A DNA stretch of 64,000 bases, taken from positions 1 to 64,000 of the forward strand of contig NZ_JAUZQD010000011.1 in NCBI RefSeq assembly GCF_030709675.1. The letters are read 5' to 3'. Position numbers and translations under genes: made by a program. Every line of letters begins with the position of its first letter. Position 1 is the first letter of the stretch. Under the pieces are notes generated by a model that had not been told where the DNA came from, did no database searches, and worked only from the letters and a program-made list of their open reading frames with translations. Origin of the DNA: Symbioplanes lichenis. GTDB taxonomy: Bacteria > Actinomycetota > Actinomycetes > Mycobacteriales > Micromonosporaceae. This document shows, in pieces, positions 56,141-64,000 of this stretch.

Positions 56141-58111
56141 ATGACGATTACGGGTATTGACTCGACAGGCCAGTCGCCGAAGCGCGGGGCCGCCGCCGAA
56201 GACCTGGATGCGGAGCTGGCCGCCCTCGAAAGCGATGTCTCGCTCGCACCGATCTCAGTCATACCCGTCGATGAGTCGGCGGCGCCGGCCGAGGCGGCTC
56301 CCGCACCCGCGACCGCGCCGAGAGTGCGTTGGTGGCGCACTCTCACCTGGCGAGATGTGCTCGCGATCAGCACCTTCATTGCGGTAGCGCTGTTCCTGAC
56401 CGCGCCGTTGTGGCTCAATCTTGATCATGAGTTGCGCGATGATCCGCAGGATCAGGCATTTTTCGAGTGGATGCTGGCGCACGGTGCGCGGGTAGTCACG
56501 GATGGCGTTTATCCGTTCTTCTCGGATCGCATGAATTACCCCGATGGGGTGAACATGATGGCCAACACCTCGGTGCTGGCCGTTTCCCTGCCGTTGACGC
56601 CCGTCACTGTGTTGTTCGGTCCGCATGTGTCGTTCAACGCGTTTCTCACGCTCGCGTTGGCAAGCACCGGCATCTCGTGGTATTTGGTGCTCTCCCGGCA
56701 GTTCGTGACTTCCCGGCTGGCGGCCTGGGTCGGCGCCCTGTTCGCCACTTTCGCGCCGAGCATGGTGTCGCACGCCGGCGGCCACCCCAACATCGTCTCC
56801 CAGTTCCTCGTGCCGTTGATCATCTGGCGCACGCTCGAGCTGCGCCGCCGCGGCCGCGCGGTGCGCAACGGGCTGATCCTCGCCGGCCTCCTGGTCTGGC
56901 AGGCGTTCATCAACCTCGAGATCCTCTTCATGACCGCGGTCGGCCTCGGCATCTTCTGCGTCGTCATGGCGATCACCCGCCGGCGCCGCGAGCCGGGCGA
57001 GACCGTCGCGTTCCTCAAGGCGCTGGGCGTCGCGGCCGGCGCCGCCCTGGTGCTGCTGGCCTACCCGCTGAGCGTGCAGTTCTTCGGCCCGCAGAGCTAC
57101 CACGGGCTGCCCGAGTTCGTCCGCTACTTCGGCGCCGACCTGGGCTCCTTCACCGCGTACGCGCAGCAGTCCATCGCCGGCAACACGGTGACCGCGAGCC
57201 GCCTCGCCCAGAACGCCGCCGAGCAGAACGCGTTCTTCGGCTGGGGCCTCGTCATCCTCTTCCTGGGCCTGGTCGTGTGGATGCGCCGCCGTGCCTCGGT
57301 GCTGACCCTGGCCGGCCTGGCGCTGTTCTTCGGGGCGATGTCGCTCGGCCCGACGATCACGCTCAACGGCGTCAGCACCGGCATCGCCGGGCCGTGGTCC
57401 CTGCTGCACAGCGTGCCGGTCCTCAACTCGGCCGTGCCCACCCGCTGGGCCATGGCCATCGCCCCGGTCGTCGCCTTCGTCCTGGCCCTCGGGTGTCAGA
57501 AGGCCTCCGACCTGATGCGCGACCAGACCGCCGCCCGCGGCCCGGTCCGCATCGCCATGATCACCGCCGTCGCCATGGCCCTCGTGCCGCTGGTCCCGAC
57601 CCCGCTGCACACGGTGCAGATGGACCCGGTGCCCGAGTTCGTGACCGCGGGCACCTGGAAGCAGTACGTGGACGACGACCACACGATGGTGGCCCTGCCG
57701 CTGCCCGACAGCTCGTATCCCGACCCGATGCGCTGGAGTGCCTACACCGGGCAGGACCTGCGGATCGTCAGCGGCTACGCGTTGCTGCCGAGCCAGAACC
57801 CGCTCGACCCGGAGGACCGGTCCGCGGTGTTCGCCCCGGCGTGGCGGCCGACCAGTGGACTCTTCGCCTCGATCAAGCAGGGCAACCCGACGCCCGAGAT
57901 CACCGACACCCGGCGCGAGATGACGCTCGCCGACCTGCGCTACTGGAAGGCCGGCGTCGTCGTGCTCACTCCGCAGGTGCGCGACATCGAGATGCGGCGG
58001 GCGATGATCGACCTGCTCGGCTTCCAACCGACCTGGACGGGCGGCGCCTGGGTCTGGAACGTCCGCGACCTCGTCGACAACCCGTCCGCCACCCTCAGCG
58101 CCGCCCCCTGA
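56141..58111 (+). CDS. large multi-spanning membrane protein, GT-C glycosyltransferase-like
   Basis: The product has 656 residues. An acidic cytoplasmic start of about 65 residues is followed by about ten membrane helices and a soluble external C-terminus (about 480-656). The first external loop has NLDHELRDDPQDQAFFEWML, an acidic-aromatic pattern placed as the catalytic loop of GT-C enzymes, then SDRMNYPDGVNMM. The tail has repeated Asp/Trp segments (PDPMRWSAYTG, LADLRYWKAGVVVL). Transfer of a sugar from a polyprenyl carrier to surface material is likely, without proof. TAGGCT (56125-56130) lies close enough to ATG 56141 for a nearly leaderless mRNA. Confidence 0.7.
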   Translation: MTITGIDSTGQSPKRGAAAEDLDAELAALESDVSLAPISVIPVDESAAPAEAAPAPATAPRVRWWRTLTWRDVLAISTFIAVALFLTAPLWLNLDHELRDDPQDQAFFEWMLAHGARVVTDGVYPFFSDRMNYPDGVNMMANTSVLAVSLPLTPVTVLFGPHVSFNAFLTLALASTGISWYLVLSRQFVTSRLAAWVGALFATFAPSMVSHAGGHPNIVSQFLVPLIIWRTLELRRRGRAVRNGLILAGLLVWQAFINLEILFMTAVGLGIFCVVMAITRRRREPGETVAFLKALGVAAGAALVLLAYPLSVQFFGPQSYHGLPEFVRYFGADLGSFTAYAQQSIAGNTVTASRLAQNAAEQNAFFGWGLVILFLGLVVWMRRRASVLTLAGLALFFGAMSLGPTITLNGVSTGIAGPWSLLHSVPVLNSAVPTRWAMAIAPVVAFVLALGCQKASDLMRDQTAARGPVRIAMITAVAMALVPLVPTPLHTVQMDPVPEFVTAGTWKQYVDDDHTMVALPLPDSSYPDPMRWSAYTGQDLRIVSGYALLPSQNPLDPEDRSAVFAPAWRPTSGLFASIKQGNPTPEITDTRREMTLADLRYWKAGVVVLTPQVRDIEMRRAMIDLLGFQPTWTGGAWVWNVRDLVDNPSATLSAAP

Positions 58112-58307
58112 CCGACCGGGGCCCATCGCCGGGGACGCAACGGAACGCGCGCCTATACAAGAGGTGCGGCGCGGTTTTGATCTTCGGGAGCTTGGATCAC
58201 GCACGTGGCCCGGTGGGGCTCCGCGTTCTGGACGCGTCAGCGGCCAGCGGAGTCGCTCCGGGCACCTCGGCGGGAGCGACGGTCTGCAAGTGCCACCCCG
58301 CTACGAC

Positions 58308-58330
58308 ATCCTGACCTTGATCTTCAGGAT
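58308..58330. terminator. short hairpin at the FhuF-like gene end
   Basis: ATCCTGA (58308-58314) pairs with TCAGGAT (58324-58330) around nine bases, followed on the plus strand by TGTTTG. It overlaps the stop codon of the minus-strand FhuF-like gene and may end transcription coming from the GT-C-like gene. Confidence 0.45.
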
Positions 58331-59133
58331 TGTTTGATGCAGCAGCCTACGCACACCTTCGGCGTGGGCAGGGTGAACGCCAGGCAGCACGTCTTGCGCT
58401 GCACGTCGAGCTCGCCGGTCCGGCCCGGCACCAGCTCGATCAGATCGGCCACCCCCAGCACCCCCAGCAGCGCCCCGATCTTCTCCACCGACGACCCGGC
58501 CGTGACATCGGCCGAGCGCAGCACCGCGTAAGCCACCCCCGACGCCAGCGACCCCAGCAGCGGCCGCGCCCCCAGCCGCACCCGCGACTGGATCGCGTCG
58601 AGCATCGGCGTCAGGTGCTCGTCGAGCAGCGACCGGCGCAGCTCGGTGAGCAGCGCGGCCTCGTCGGGCACGACCCGCACATTGGGCAGCCCGCGCAACG
58701 CCAGCGGGTCGGAGGGCAGCACCGCCACAGTGACGTCAGGGTGCATGCCGAGAGTGACCAAGGGCCGCGGGTCGTCGAAGTGCATGAGCGAGTGCGCGCC
58801 CGTGAGCAACGGCACGCGGCGGGCTGCGGCCCACCCGAGAACGACCGGCAGCGCCAGCCAGTACGTGTACGCCTTCCACGCCAGCGCGGCGGCCACATGC
58901 GGCTGGGCCTGCCAGCGACGCTGCGAAATCTCCAGCAGCTTCTCGACCTCGGGGCCCGCGAGGGCCGCGGTCGGCGTCCATCGAGAGGTGTCGTGCACCA
59001 CAAGGTCCGGGGCGAGGCCCGGCAGGGCCGTCGACGTGCCGAACATGGCGCGGAGCGTGGCGGTGATGGGCGCGAGGGGCTCATCGGCAAACGCAGTGTG
59101 ACCGGACGGTGGCCGATCGAGGGCCGTCGTCAC
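58324..59133 (-). CDS. FhuF-like ferric-siderophore reductase
   Basis: The product reduces ferric siderophores in the cytoplasm to release iron. It has 269 residues. The C-terminal cluster TCCLAFTLPTPKVCVGCC has the FhuF spacing C-C-x10-C-x2-C for a [2Fe-2S] centre. The central WKAYTYWLALPVVLGWAAA helix is typical of the actinobacterial form. The GTG at 59133 begins a plausible N-terminus; a frame extends to 59232. The iron-box-like palindrome at 59242-59258 suggests IdeR/DtxR repression under iron sufficiency. No siderophore synthesis or uptake genes adjoin. Confidence 0.85.
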   Translation of the reverse strand: MTTALDRPPSGHTAFADEPLAPITATLRAMFGTSTALPGLAPDLVVHDTSRWTPTAALAGPEVEKLLEISQRRWQAQPHVAAALAWKAYTYWLALPVVLGWAAARRVPLLTGAHSLMHFDDPRPLVTLGMHPDVTVAVLPSDPLALRGLPNVRVVPDEAALLTELRRSLLDEHLTPMLDAIQSRVRLGARPLLGSLASGVAYAVLRSADVTAGSSVEKIGALLGVLGVADLIELVPGRTGELDVQRKTCCLAFTLPTPKVCVGCCIKQS

Positions 59134-59241
59134 CGGCTCCGACCCTTCCGGTGCCCGCAGGCGTGCTGCAGATTCACCGTGCTCACCCCGTCCGTCTCGA
59201 AGCCGGGATCCCCGTCGGTCCCGGTAACCCACCGTACCCTT

Positions 59242-59258
59242 CTAAGGCTAGCCTAACC
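59242..59258. promoter_or_regulatory. IdeR/DtxR-type iron box
   Basis: TAAGGCTAGCCTAACC with its flanks contains the perfect palindrome AGGCTAGCCT and matches the iron-box plan TTAGGTTAGGCTAACCTAA at most positions. It lies upstream of the FhuF-like gene on the minus strand and about 180 bases before the helix-turn-helix/deformylase gene. Iron repression of the reductase is the natural reading. The bases between it and 59436 also hold the dyad TCAGGATCACCTGA (59309-59322). Confidence 0.7.
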
Positions 59259-59436
59259 ATCCTCCTCGCTCGTCCCCGGACAGGTATTTTTCGGACTGGC
59301 ACCACGGGTCAGGATCACCTGACGGACCGTTGTCCCGTTGGGTTGTTCGTCAAGAGATCTGTCGGCAACGCGCTACTACCCCCATGCGGACAGCGGAAGG
59401 CAGGACACTGAGATTCCTGTCGCAAAGGGGACATCC

Positions 59437-60978
59437 GTGATGACCACCTCGCCTGTCGAGAGGGCCGCCGACCAGTTCGTGACGGCGCTTGCGCAATGGC
59501 GGGTCGAGCGCGGGATGACAAAGAAGCAGCTCGCCGCCCGTATGGGCTTCGACCCCTCCTACGTCAGCCACGTCGAGGGACGGCGGCACAAACCGACCGA
59601 GGACTTCGCGCGCCGGGCCGAGGCCGTCCTGGCCGCCGGCGGGGTGATCTGGCAACGCTTCCAGGAGTACGACGAGCTGCGCCACGCCCGCGGCCCGGCG
59701 CTCCACCGCGACCCGCCGGTCCCGGTCCAGTGGATGCCGCCCGGCACCGGGCTCATCGTCGAGCAGGAGATCGCCGAGCTCACCTACACCAACGGCGCCT
59801 ACCGCTGCCGCATCCGCCGCGCCCTTTACAACGCGGGCGTCGAGCCGGTCACGCGCTATCTCGTCAAGATCGCGGTGGACCGCTACCCGCACGATCCGGC
59901 CGGCTCCAACCGCCACCACCGGCAGCACCCGCTCAGCTTCGACGAGATGGACCTGCGCGCGGTCGCCGGCGAGGGCGAGGCCGCCGAGCCCATGCACTGG
60001 CGGCTCAAGCTCGACCGCGACGCGGCCAAGGAGGTCTGGCTGCTCTTCGCCAACGACCACGGCCAGTTCCCGCTCTATCCGGGCCAGCGCACCACTATCG
60101 AATATGCATACACGGTCGGCGAGGAGAAGTGGGGCCAGTGGTTCCAGCGCGCCGTCCGCCTGCCCACCCGCAATCTGACCGTGCGGCTCAACTTCCCGGT
60201 CGAGTTCGAGCCCCAGGTGTGGGGAGTGGAGACGTCGCTCGCGGCGGAAGTTCCCGTCCGTACGCCGCTGGAGCGCCACGACGACGACCGGCGCGCCGTC
60301 TTCGAGTGGTCGACGGACGCGCCGCTGCTCAACGCCCGCTACCGCCTCGAGTGGCGGTTCCGGGGCGAGAACGCGCCCCGCAACGGCGCGACCCTGGTCA
60401 AGAACGGCGCCAACGGGCACTCGCTGCGCGCCAGCCACCGGATGCGCGGGATCGGCATCGTGCAGCGCGGCTCCGACCTGCTGCGTCAGCGGGCCCGGCA
60501 CTTCCAGCTGCCGCGCGAGGAGGCCGGCGCGCGGGAGGCCGTCGCCGCCCTGCGCGTCACGCTCGACCGGCTCGAGGACGTCCACGACTTCAGCAAGGGG
60601 GTCGGGCTGGCGGCACCACAGATCGGCCTGGCGGTCGCCGCGATCGTGGTACGCCCGCCCGAGCGCGGCTTCGATCCGGTGGTCCTGCTCAACCCGCGCG
60701 TCGTCGACGAGTCCACCGAGACCGACGAGCAGTACGAGGGCTGCCTGTCGTTCTTCGACTACCGCGGGCTGGTGCCGAGGCCGCTCCGGGTCGACGTGGA
60801 ACACGCCCGCTACGACGGCACCCGGGTCATCACGTCGTTCGAGCTGGCCATGGCCCGGCTGGTCAGCCACGAGATCGACCACTTGGAGGGCCGGCTCTAC
60901 GTGGACCGGATGGCCCCGGACGCGACGCTCGTGCCCGTCGAGGAGTACCGCCAGACCGGGCAGCCCTGGGCCTACTGA
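59437..60978 (+). CDS. XRE helix-turn-helix / peptide deformylase fusion protein
   Basis: The product has 513 residues in three parts. Residues 5-75 are an XRE/Cro DNA-binding domain (RGMTKKQLAARMGFDPSYVS). Residues about 100-320 form a beta-rich domain I do not recognise (YRCRIRRALYNAGVEP; HPLSFDEMDLRAV; FQRAVRLPTRNLTV). Residues about 335-513 are a peptide deformylase with all three metal motifs: GVGLAAPQ (388), EGCLS (434; cysteine ligand C436) and HEIDH (478). The enzyme part therefore looks active. The combination suggests a transcription regulator that senses formyl-peptide metabolism or a deformylase inhibitor. AAAGGGG supports the GTG; an ATG follows at 59440. It converges on the flavohemoprotein gene. 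Confidence 0.85.
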   Translation: MMTTSPVERAADQFVTALAQWRVERGMTKKQLAARMGFDPSYVSHVEGRRHKPTEDFARRAEAVLAAGGVIWQRFQEYDELRHARGPALHRDPPVPVQWMPPGTGLIVEQEIAELTYTNGAYRCRIRRALYNAGVEPVTRYLVKIAVDRYPHDPAGSNRHHRQHPLSFDEMDLRAVAGEGEAAEPMHWRLKLDRDAAKEVWLLFANDHGQFPLYPGQRTTIEYAYTVGEEKWGQWFQRAVRLPTRNLTVRLNFPVEFEPQVWGVETSLAAEVPVRTPLERHDDDRRAVFEWSTDAPLLNARYRLEWRFRGENAPRNGATLVKNGANGHSLRASHRMRGIGIVQRGSDLLRQRARHFQLPREEAGAREAVAALRVTLDRLEDVHDFSKGVGLAAPQIGLAVAAIVVRPPERGFDPVVLLNPRVVDESTETDEQYEGCLSFFDYRGLVPRPLRVDVEHARYDGTRVITSFELAMARLVSHEIDHLEGRLYVDRMAPDATLVPVEEYRQTGQPWAY

Positions 60979-62081
60979 GTGAACGCGTCGTACTTGACGC
61001 GGATCGACGGCACCTGCAGCTCGGCCAGGGTCTTGAGGGTCGCCTTGACCATCGCGCCGGAGCCCGAGACGAAGAAGTCGTGCTCGTTCCACGGGCCGTA
61101 GCGGGCGACGACGTCCGAGATGTCGCCCCGCTCCCCGGCGAAGAACGGGTCGTCGCTGCACGCGGTCACGACCGACAGCCACGGATAGCGGGCGGCCAGG
61201 CGGTTCAGGGCGGGGAGGTCGTACAGGTCGTCGCGGTGCCGGGCGCCGACGAAGACGTGCACCCAGCGCGTCCGGTTGTAGCGGGTCAGCTCCTCCAACA
61301 GCGACTTGATCGGGGCGAGGCCGGTGCCCCCGGCAACGAAGACCGCGTCCCGGGTCGAGCGGCGGTCGAGGGTCATCGTGCCCATGGGCGCCGCCAGCCG
61401 GACCATGTCGCCCACCTCGAGGCGGCGCACCAGCGCGCTCGAGACCCAGCCGGCGCCGACCGCGCGTACGTGGAACTCCAGCGAGTTGTCCCGCCGCGGC
61501 GCGTTGGCGGGCGAGTAGGTACGCCACAGCCGGGGCTGAACGCGGGAGCACTCGAGGCTGAGGTACTGCCCGGCCCGGAACTCGAGCGGCTGCAACGGCT
61601 TCACGGTGAAGACGGCGATGTCGTGCCCGCGGCGCTCGTGGGCGGTCACCTCGGCGTACCAGTAGGGCGGGTTGGTGTCCGCCGCCGCGCCGGCCGTCAT
61701 CTTCTCGGCGATCTTGGCGTACGCGTCGGCCCAGGCCTGGTCGTACTCGACGCACCACTGCTCGCCGCCGTACTCGCGCAGCGCCTCGATGAGCGCCCGG
61801 CCGACGATCTCGTAGTGCTCTGGTTCCACGTGGAACTTGCGATGGTCCCGGCCCAGGTCCCGCAGGTACTCGTCGAAGCGCTCGGGGTCCTCGACCGTCT
61901 GCACCGAGGTGATCAAGGCGTGCAACAGCCGGGTGCGCTGGGTGTCCATGTGCACCGGAAAGAGCTCCCGCAGCTCGGGCCGGGTCAGGAAGAGACGCGC
62001 GTAGAAGTAGCCCGCGACCTTGTCCTGGTGCTCCTCGACGAGGGTCCAGCTCTCCTTGAGCAAGCGTCCGAGGTCTCCCAT
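60972..62081 (-). CDS. flavohemoprotein-like globin/oxidoreductase
   Basis: The product has 369 residues. The globin part (1-130) has the proximal histidine in HRKFHVEPEHYEIVG; the usual distal residues lie near FPVHMDTQ. The FAD domain has RLWRTYSPANAPRRD (the RxYS motif) and GWVSSALVRRLEVGDMVRLA. The NAD domain has FVAGGTGLAPIKSLLEEL and VHVFVGARHRDDLYDL. It resembles nitric oxide dioxygenases, which turn NO to nitrate with NAD(P)H, and belongs to an actinobacterial subgroup with a divergent globin. Its end overlaps the deformylase fusion by seven bases in convergent orientation. Confidence 0.87.
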   Translation of the reverse strand: MGDLGRLLKESWTLVEEHQDKVAGYFYARLFLTRPELRELFPVHMDTQRTRLLHALITSVQTVEDPERFDEYLRDLGRDHRKFHVEPEHYEIVGRALIEALREYGGEQWCVEYDQAWADAYAKIAEKMTAGAAADTNPPYWYAEVTAHERRGHDIAVFTVKPLQPLEFRAGQYLSLECSRVQPRLWRTYSPANAPRRDNSLEFHVRAVGAGWVSSALVRRLEVGDMVRLAAPMGTMTLDRRSTRDAVFVAGGTGLAPIKSLLEELTRYNRTRWVHVFVGARHRDDLYDLPALNRLAARYPWLSVVTACSDDPFFAGERGDISDVVARYGPWNEHDFFVSGSGAMVKATLKTLAELQVPSIRVKYDAFTQ

Positions 62082-62148
62082 CCCCTCACCATGGGGACCT
62101 CGCCCGGCGTCCCATCGGACGAAGGGTGCGACGATCTAATGTTGTTGC

Positions 62149-62928
62149 GTGTCGATGACCCTGGACCGCCCGGCCGCGACCCGCACGGAGCTGCGCTGGG
62201 AAGTCGCGATCGTCCTGCTGCTGTCGCTCGGACAGTCCGCGATCTATTCCGTGGTGTCGCTCGTGGCGAAGCTCACCGCCCCCGGCGGGCTCTCCAACCA
62301 GGCCGCGGTGCTCAACCAGTCCCGGTCGACGCGGGTCTATCTCGACCTGACCTACCAGCTGCTCGACATCGCGTTCGCGCTGATTCCGGTGCTGCTGGCG
62401 CTCTATCTGCTGCACCGCGACCGGCTCTCCCCCTTCCGTACGCTCGGCATCGACTTCCGGCGCCCGCTCAGCGACCTGGGGTGGGGCACCGGACTCGCCG
62501 CCGGCATCGGGCTTCCCGGCCTGCTCCTCGTGTACGCGGCCGCGCAGCTCGGTCTCAACGCCCAGATCGTGCCCGCCGCGTTGCAGCCGGTCTGGTGGGC
62601 GGTGCCGGTGCTCGTCCTCTCGGCCGTCCAGAACGCCGTCCTCGAGGAGGTCATCGTCGTCGGCTACGTGGTCACCCGGCTGCGCCAGTTCGGCTGGCGC
62701 CTCTGGTGGGTGGTGGCGGCGAGCTCGGTGCTGCGCGGCTCCTACCACCTCTACCAGGGCTTCGGGGCGTTCGTGGGCAACGCGGTGATGGGCGTGATCT
62801 TCTCGCTCTTCTTCCTGCGCAAGGGCCGCGTGATGCCTTTGATCGTGGCGCACACGCTGCTGGACGTGGTGGCCTTCGTCGGCTACACGCTCGTGCCGTC
62901 GGACTGGCTGGACTGGCTCCTGAAATAG
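62149..62928 (+). CDS. CPBP family intramembrane metalloprotease
   Basis: The product has 259 residues and about seven membrane helices. The abortive-infection/CAAX-type motifs are LEEVIVVGYVVTRLRQFG (motif 1 with the glutamate pair; EExxxxGY replaces the commoner EExxxR), LRGSYHLYQGFGAFVGNAVMG (motif 2 histidine) and IVAHTLLDVVAF (motif 3 histidine and aspartate). Members cut prenylated or membrane peptides, including bacteriocin self-immunity proteins. GTG 62149 is used, with ATG at 62155 as an alternative. Its 3' end overlaps the convergent EcsC-like gene by 46 bases. Confidence 0.88.
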   Translation: MSMTLDRPAATRTELRWEVAIVLLLSLGQSAIYSVVSLVAKLTAPGGLSNQAAVLNQSRSTRVYLDLTYQLLDIAFALIPVLLALYLLHRDRLSPFRTLGIDFRRPLSDLGWGTGLAAGIGLPGLLLVYAAAQLGLNAQIVPAALQPVWWAVPVLVLSAVQNAVLEEVIVVGYVVTRLRQFGWRLWWVVAASSVLRGSYHLYQGFGAFVGNAVMGVIFSLFFLRKGRVMPLIVAHTLLDVVAFVGYTLVPSDWLDWLLK

Positions 62929-64000
62929 AGCGTGGCCCGGGCGGCGCTCGTCCGCACCGCGGCCCGGCTCGTCAGACAGGCGGCGAGCAGGCTCGTGCCG
63001 GGGAAGACGCGGTTCACGAGCCGGAGCGCCGCCCAGCCCCCGGCCTGAGCCGCGACCATCCGGCCCAGGCGCCAGGCCGCGTCCGTCAGCCCGGTGGCCT
63101 CGTAGGTGTACTCCCGCGCCGAGCTGAGCGCCGCCACCGCGTCCTCCGCGCTCGGGTGCACGCGGCTCAGCACGAGAAGGTCGGCCGCGCGAGCCTCGTC
63201 GGCCGGATCCAGCCCGTAAGCCGCCGCTACGTGCAGGCACAGCTCGGCCTGCGTGTACGCGGCCGCACCGAGCAGGGCGGCCGGCGCATAGGACCCGGCC
63301 ACGGCGGCGAACACGCTGCTCGCCGTGCCGAACCGGGTGAACCGCTCCACGGCCAGCCGCGCGATGCCGTCGGCCGTCGCGGTGGGATAGGCCTCGCGCA
63401 CGCCCTTCGCCCACTCCGCGGCGGCAGGACCCAGCGACTGTACGGCCGCCAGCGCCAGCAACTCGGGAGAGTGACCCGGATCGGCGATCAGCCGGGCCCA
63501 CGCCTCGGTCCGCTCGGCCGGCTCGGGGCTCGGCGTGCGCTGAACGGGCAGAATCGGCGCCGGCTCATCCGGAACCGTCTCCATCGTCGGAGTGACAACG
63601 GCGGGCGCCACCTCGGCGACGGCGCGCTTGACCGCCCGTTTCGGTGTTGCCTTCGTCACGCCCTCAGCCGCTTTGACCGGCTCGGGGGTCGCCTTCGCTC
63701 GCGCTGGAGTCGCCTTGACCGGCTCGGACGTCGCCTCGGCGGGCTTGGGGGCCGCTCTGGCCGGCGTCGGCGTCGCTGTGGTGGGCTCGGGTGTCGCTTT
63801 GGCCGGTGTGGGGGCTGCTTTGACCGCCTGAGGCGTGGCCTTCTTGGCCGCTTTCGTGGCCTTCGTCACTGCCTTCTTGGCCGGAGTCGCCTTCGCGGGC
63901 ACTTCCGTGAGCCTCGCGGGCGTCTCCGCGGGCCTCGCCGGCGCCTCTTCCGCCGGCCGTCCCGCCCGGGGCGCCACCTTCTTCGCCGGCGCCCGCTTGC
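62883..64000 (-). CDS. EcsC-like protein with Lys/Ala/Pro-rich N-terminus (5' end beyond window)
   Basis: The gene is cut by the window edge: the frame is open to base 64000 and the product is at least 370 residues. The visible N-terminal 150 are low-complexity Lys/Ala/Pro/Thr repeats (PAKATPEP, PVKATPAR), like histone-H1-type tails that can bind DNA or polyanions. The remainder resembles the EcsC family: EAWARLIADPGHSPELLALA, TADGIARLAVERFTRFG, and the final GGWAALRLVNRVFPGTSLLA helix with membrane-like segments. EcsC-like proteins are of unknown biochemical role. The stop lies 46 bases inside the CPBP gene. Confidence 0.6.
   Translation of the reverse strand, partial: KRAPAKKVAPRAGRPAEEAPARPAETPARLTEVPAKATPAKKAVTKATKAAKKATPQAVKAAPTPAKATPEPTTATPTPARAAPKPAEATSEPVKATPARAKATPEPVKAAEGVTKATPKRAVKRAVAEVAPAVVTPTMETVPDEPAPILPVQRTPSPEPAERTEAWARLIADPGHSPELLALAAVQSLGPAAAEWAKGVREAYPTATADGIARLAVERFTRFGTASSVFAAVAGSYAPAALLGAAAYTQAELCLHVAAAYGLDPADEARAADLLVLSRVHPSAEDAVAALSSAREYTYEATGLTDAAWRLGRMVAAQAGGWAALRLVNRVFPGTSLLAACLTSRAAVRTSAARATLYFRSQSSQSDGTSV

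Noticed and set aside
62149..62928. CPBP protease as part of a bacteriocin or phage-defence cluster
   Set aside because: No precursor peptide, transporter or defence gene is next to it. The neighbours are a flavohemoprotein and an EcsC-like gene.
1..64000. Prophage, integrative element or insertion sequence
   Set aside because: No integrase, transposase, terminase or long inverted repeats were seen. The single tRNA gene has no duplicated 3' end nearby that would mark an attachment site.

Overview
The window is a contiguous piece of a high-GC actinomycete chromosome. GTG starts are frequent, many genes overlap their neighbour by GTGA or ATGA, and several genes look leaderless. The family set includes DUF5926, two LCP ligases, SoxR without SoxS, a type VII secretion EccB, a PAS/GAF kinase and an IdeR-type iron box. 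The whole suggests Micromonosporales, with Actinoplanes-like bacteria my best guess. I see no prophage, insertion sequence, CRISPR array or integrase; this is core and near-core chromosome.

Layout. 1-10 kb: lipoprotein, ACT protein, PAS protein, NERD-like protein, arginine deiminase, DUF5926, GAF histidine kinase, phosphodiesterase-rhodanese pair, two LCP proteins. 10-20 kb: UDP-glucuronate decarboxylase-like enzyme, acetate-type symporter with DUF485 partner, flavin reductase, a tryptophanyl-tRNA synthetase behind a transcription attenuator, an ABC exporter, a second symporter pair. 20-31 kb: DUF4173 membrane protein, OmpR-type two-component system, a cluster of DnaA boxes, LytS/LytTR-type two-component system, polyprenyl-phosphate sugar transferase, Fpg/Nei glycosylase, glycosyltransferase and arylsulfotransferase-like protein. 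31-38 kb: a four-gene operon (NUDIX, cytidylyltransferase-like, glycerol-1-phosphate-dehydrogenase-like, CDP-alcohol transferase) that reads as a pathway to an unidentified phosphodiester, then an aminotransferase, CorA and an orphan EccB. 39-49 kb: cyclophilin, rhomboid, thiolase, split transketolase and two SoxR-controlled redox loci. 49-64 kb: secreted GH30 glycosidase, tRNA-Ser, bacterial PARG, LipB, NlpC/P60 endopeptidase, PEBP protein, methyltransferase, GT-C-like membrane protein, FhuF-like iron reductase with an iron box, a helix-turn-helix/peptide-deformylase fusion, flavohemoprotein, CPBP protease and an EcsC-like protein cut by the window edge.

How the genes work together. Envelope glycan assembly is scattered (sugar transferase, glycosyltransferase, nucleotide-sugar enzyme, LCP ligases, GT-C-like protein). 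Carboxylate uptake is represented by two symporter/small-subunit pairs, with a LytS/LytTR system a few kb away. Redox defence is concentrated at 44-49 kb, where two SoxR paralogues each face a promoter with the 19-bp spacer typical of MerR control.

The most notable non-coding signals are the trpS attenuator (a leaderless leader peptide with one Trp codon and alternative hairpins), the DnaA-box cluster at 24.3 kb, and tandem duplications of gene 3' ends that copy the stop codon at five loci.
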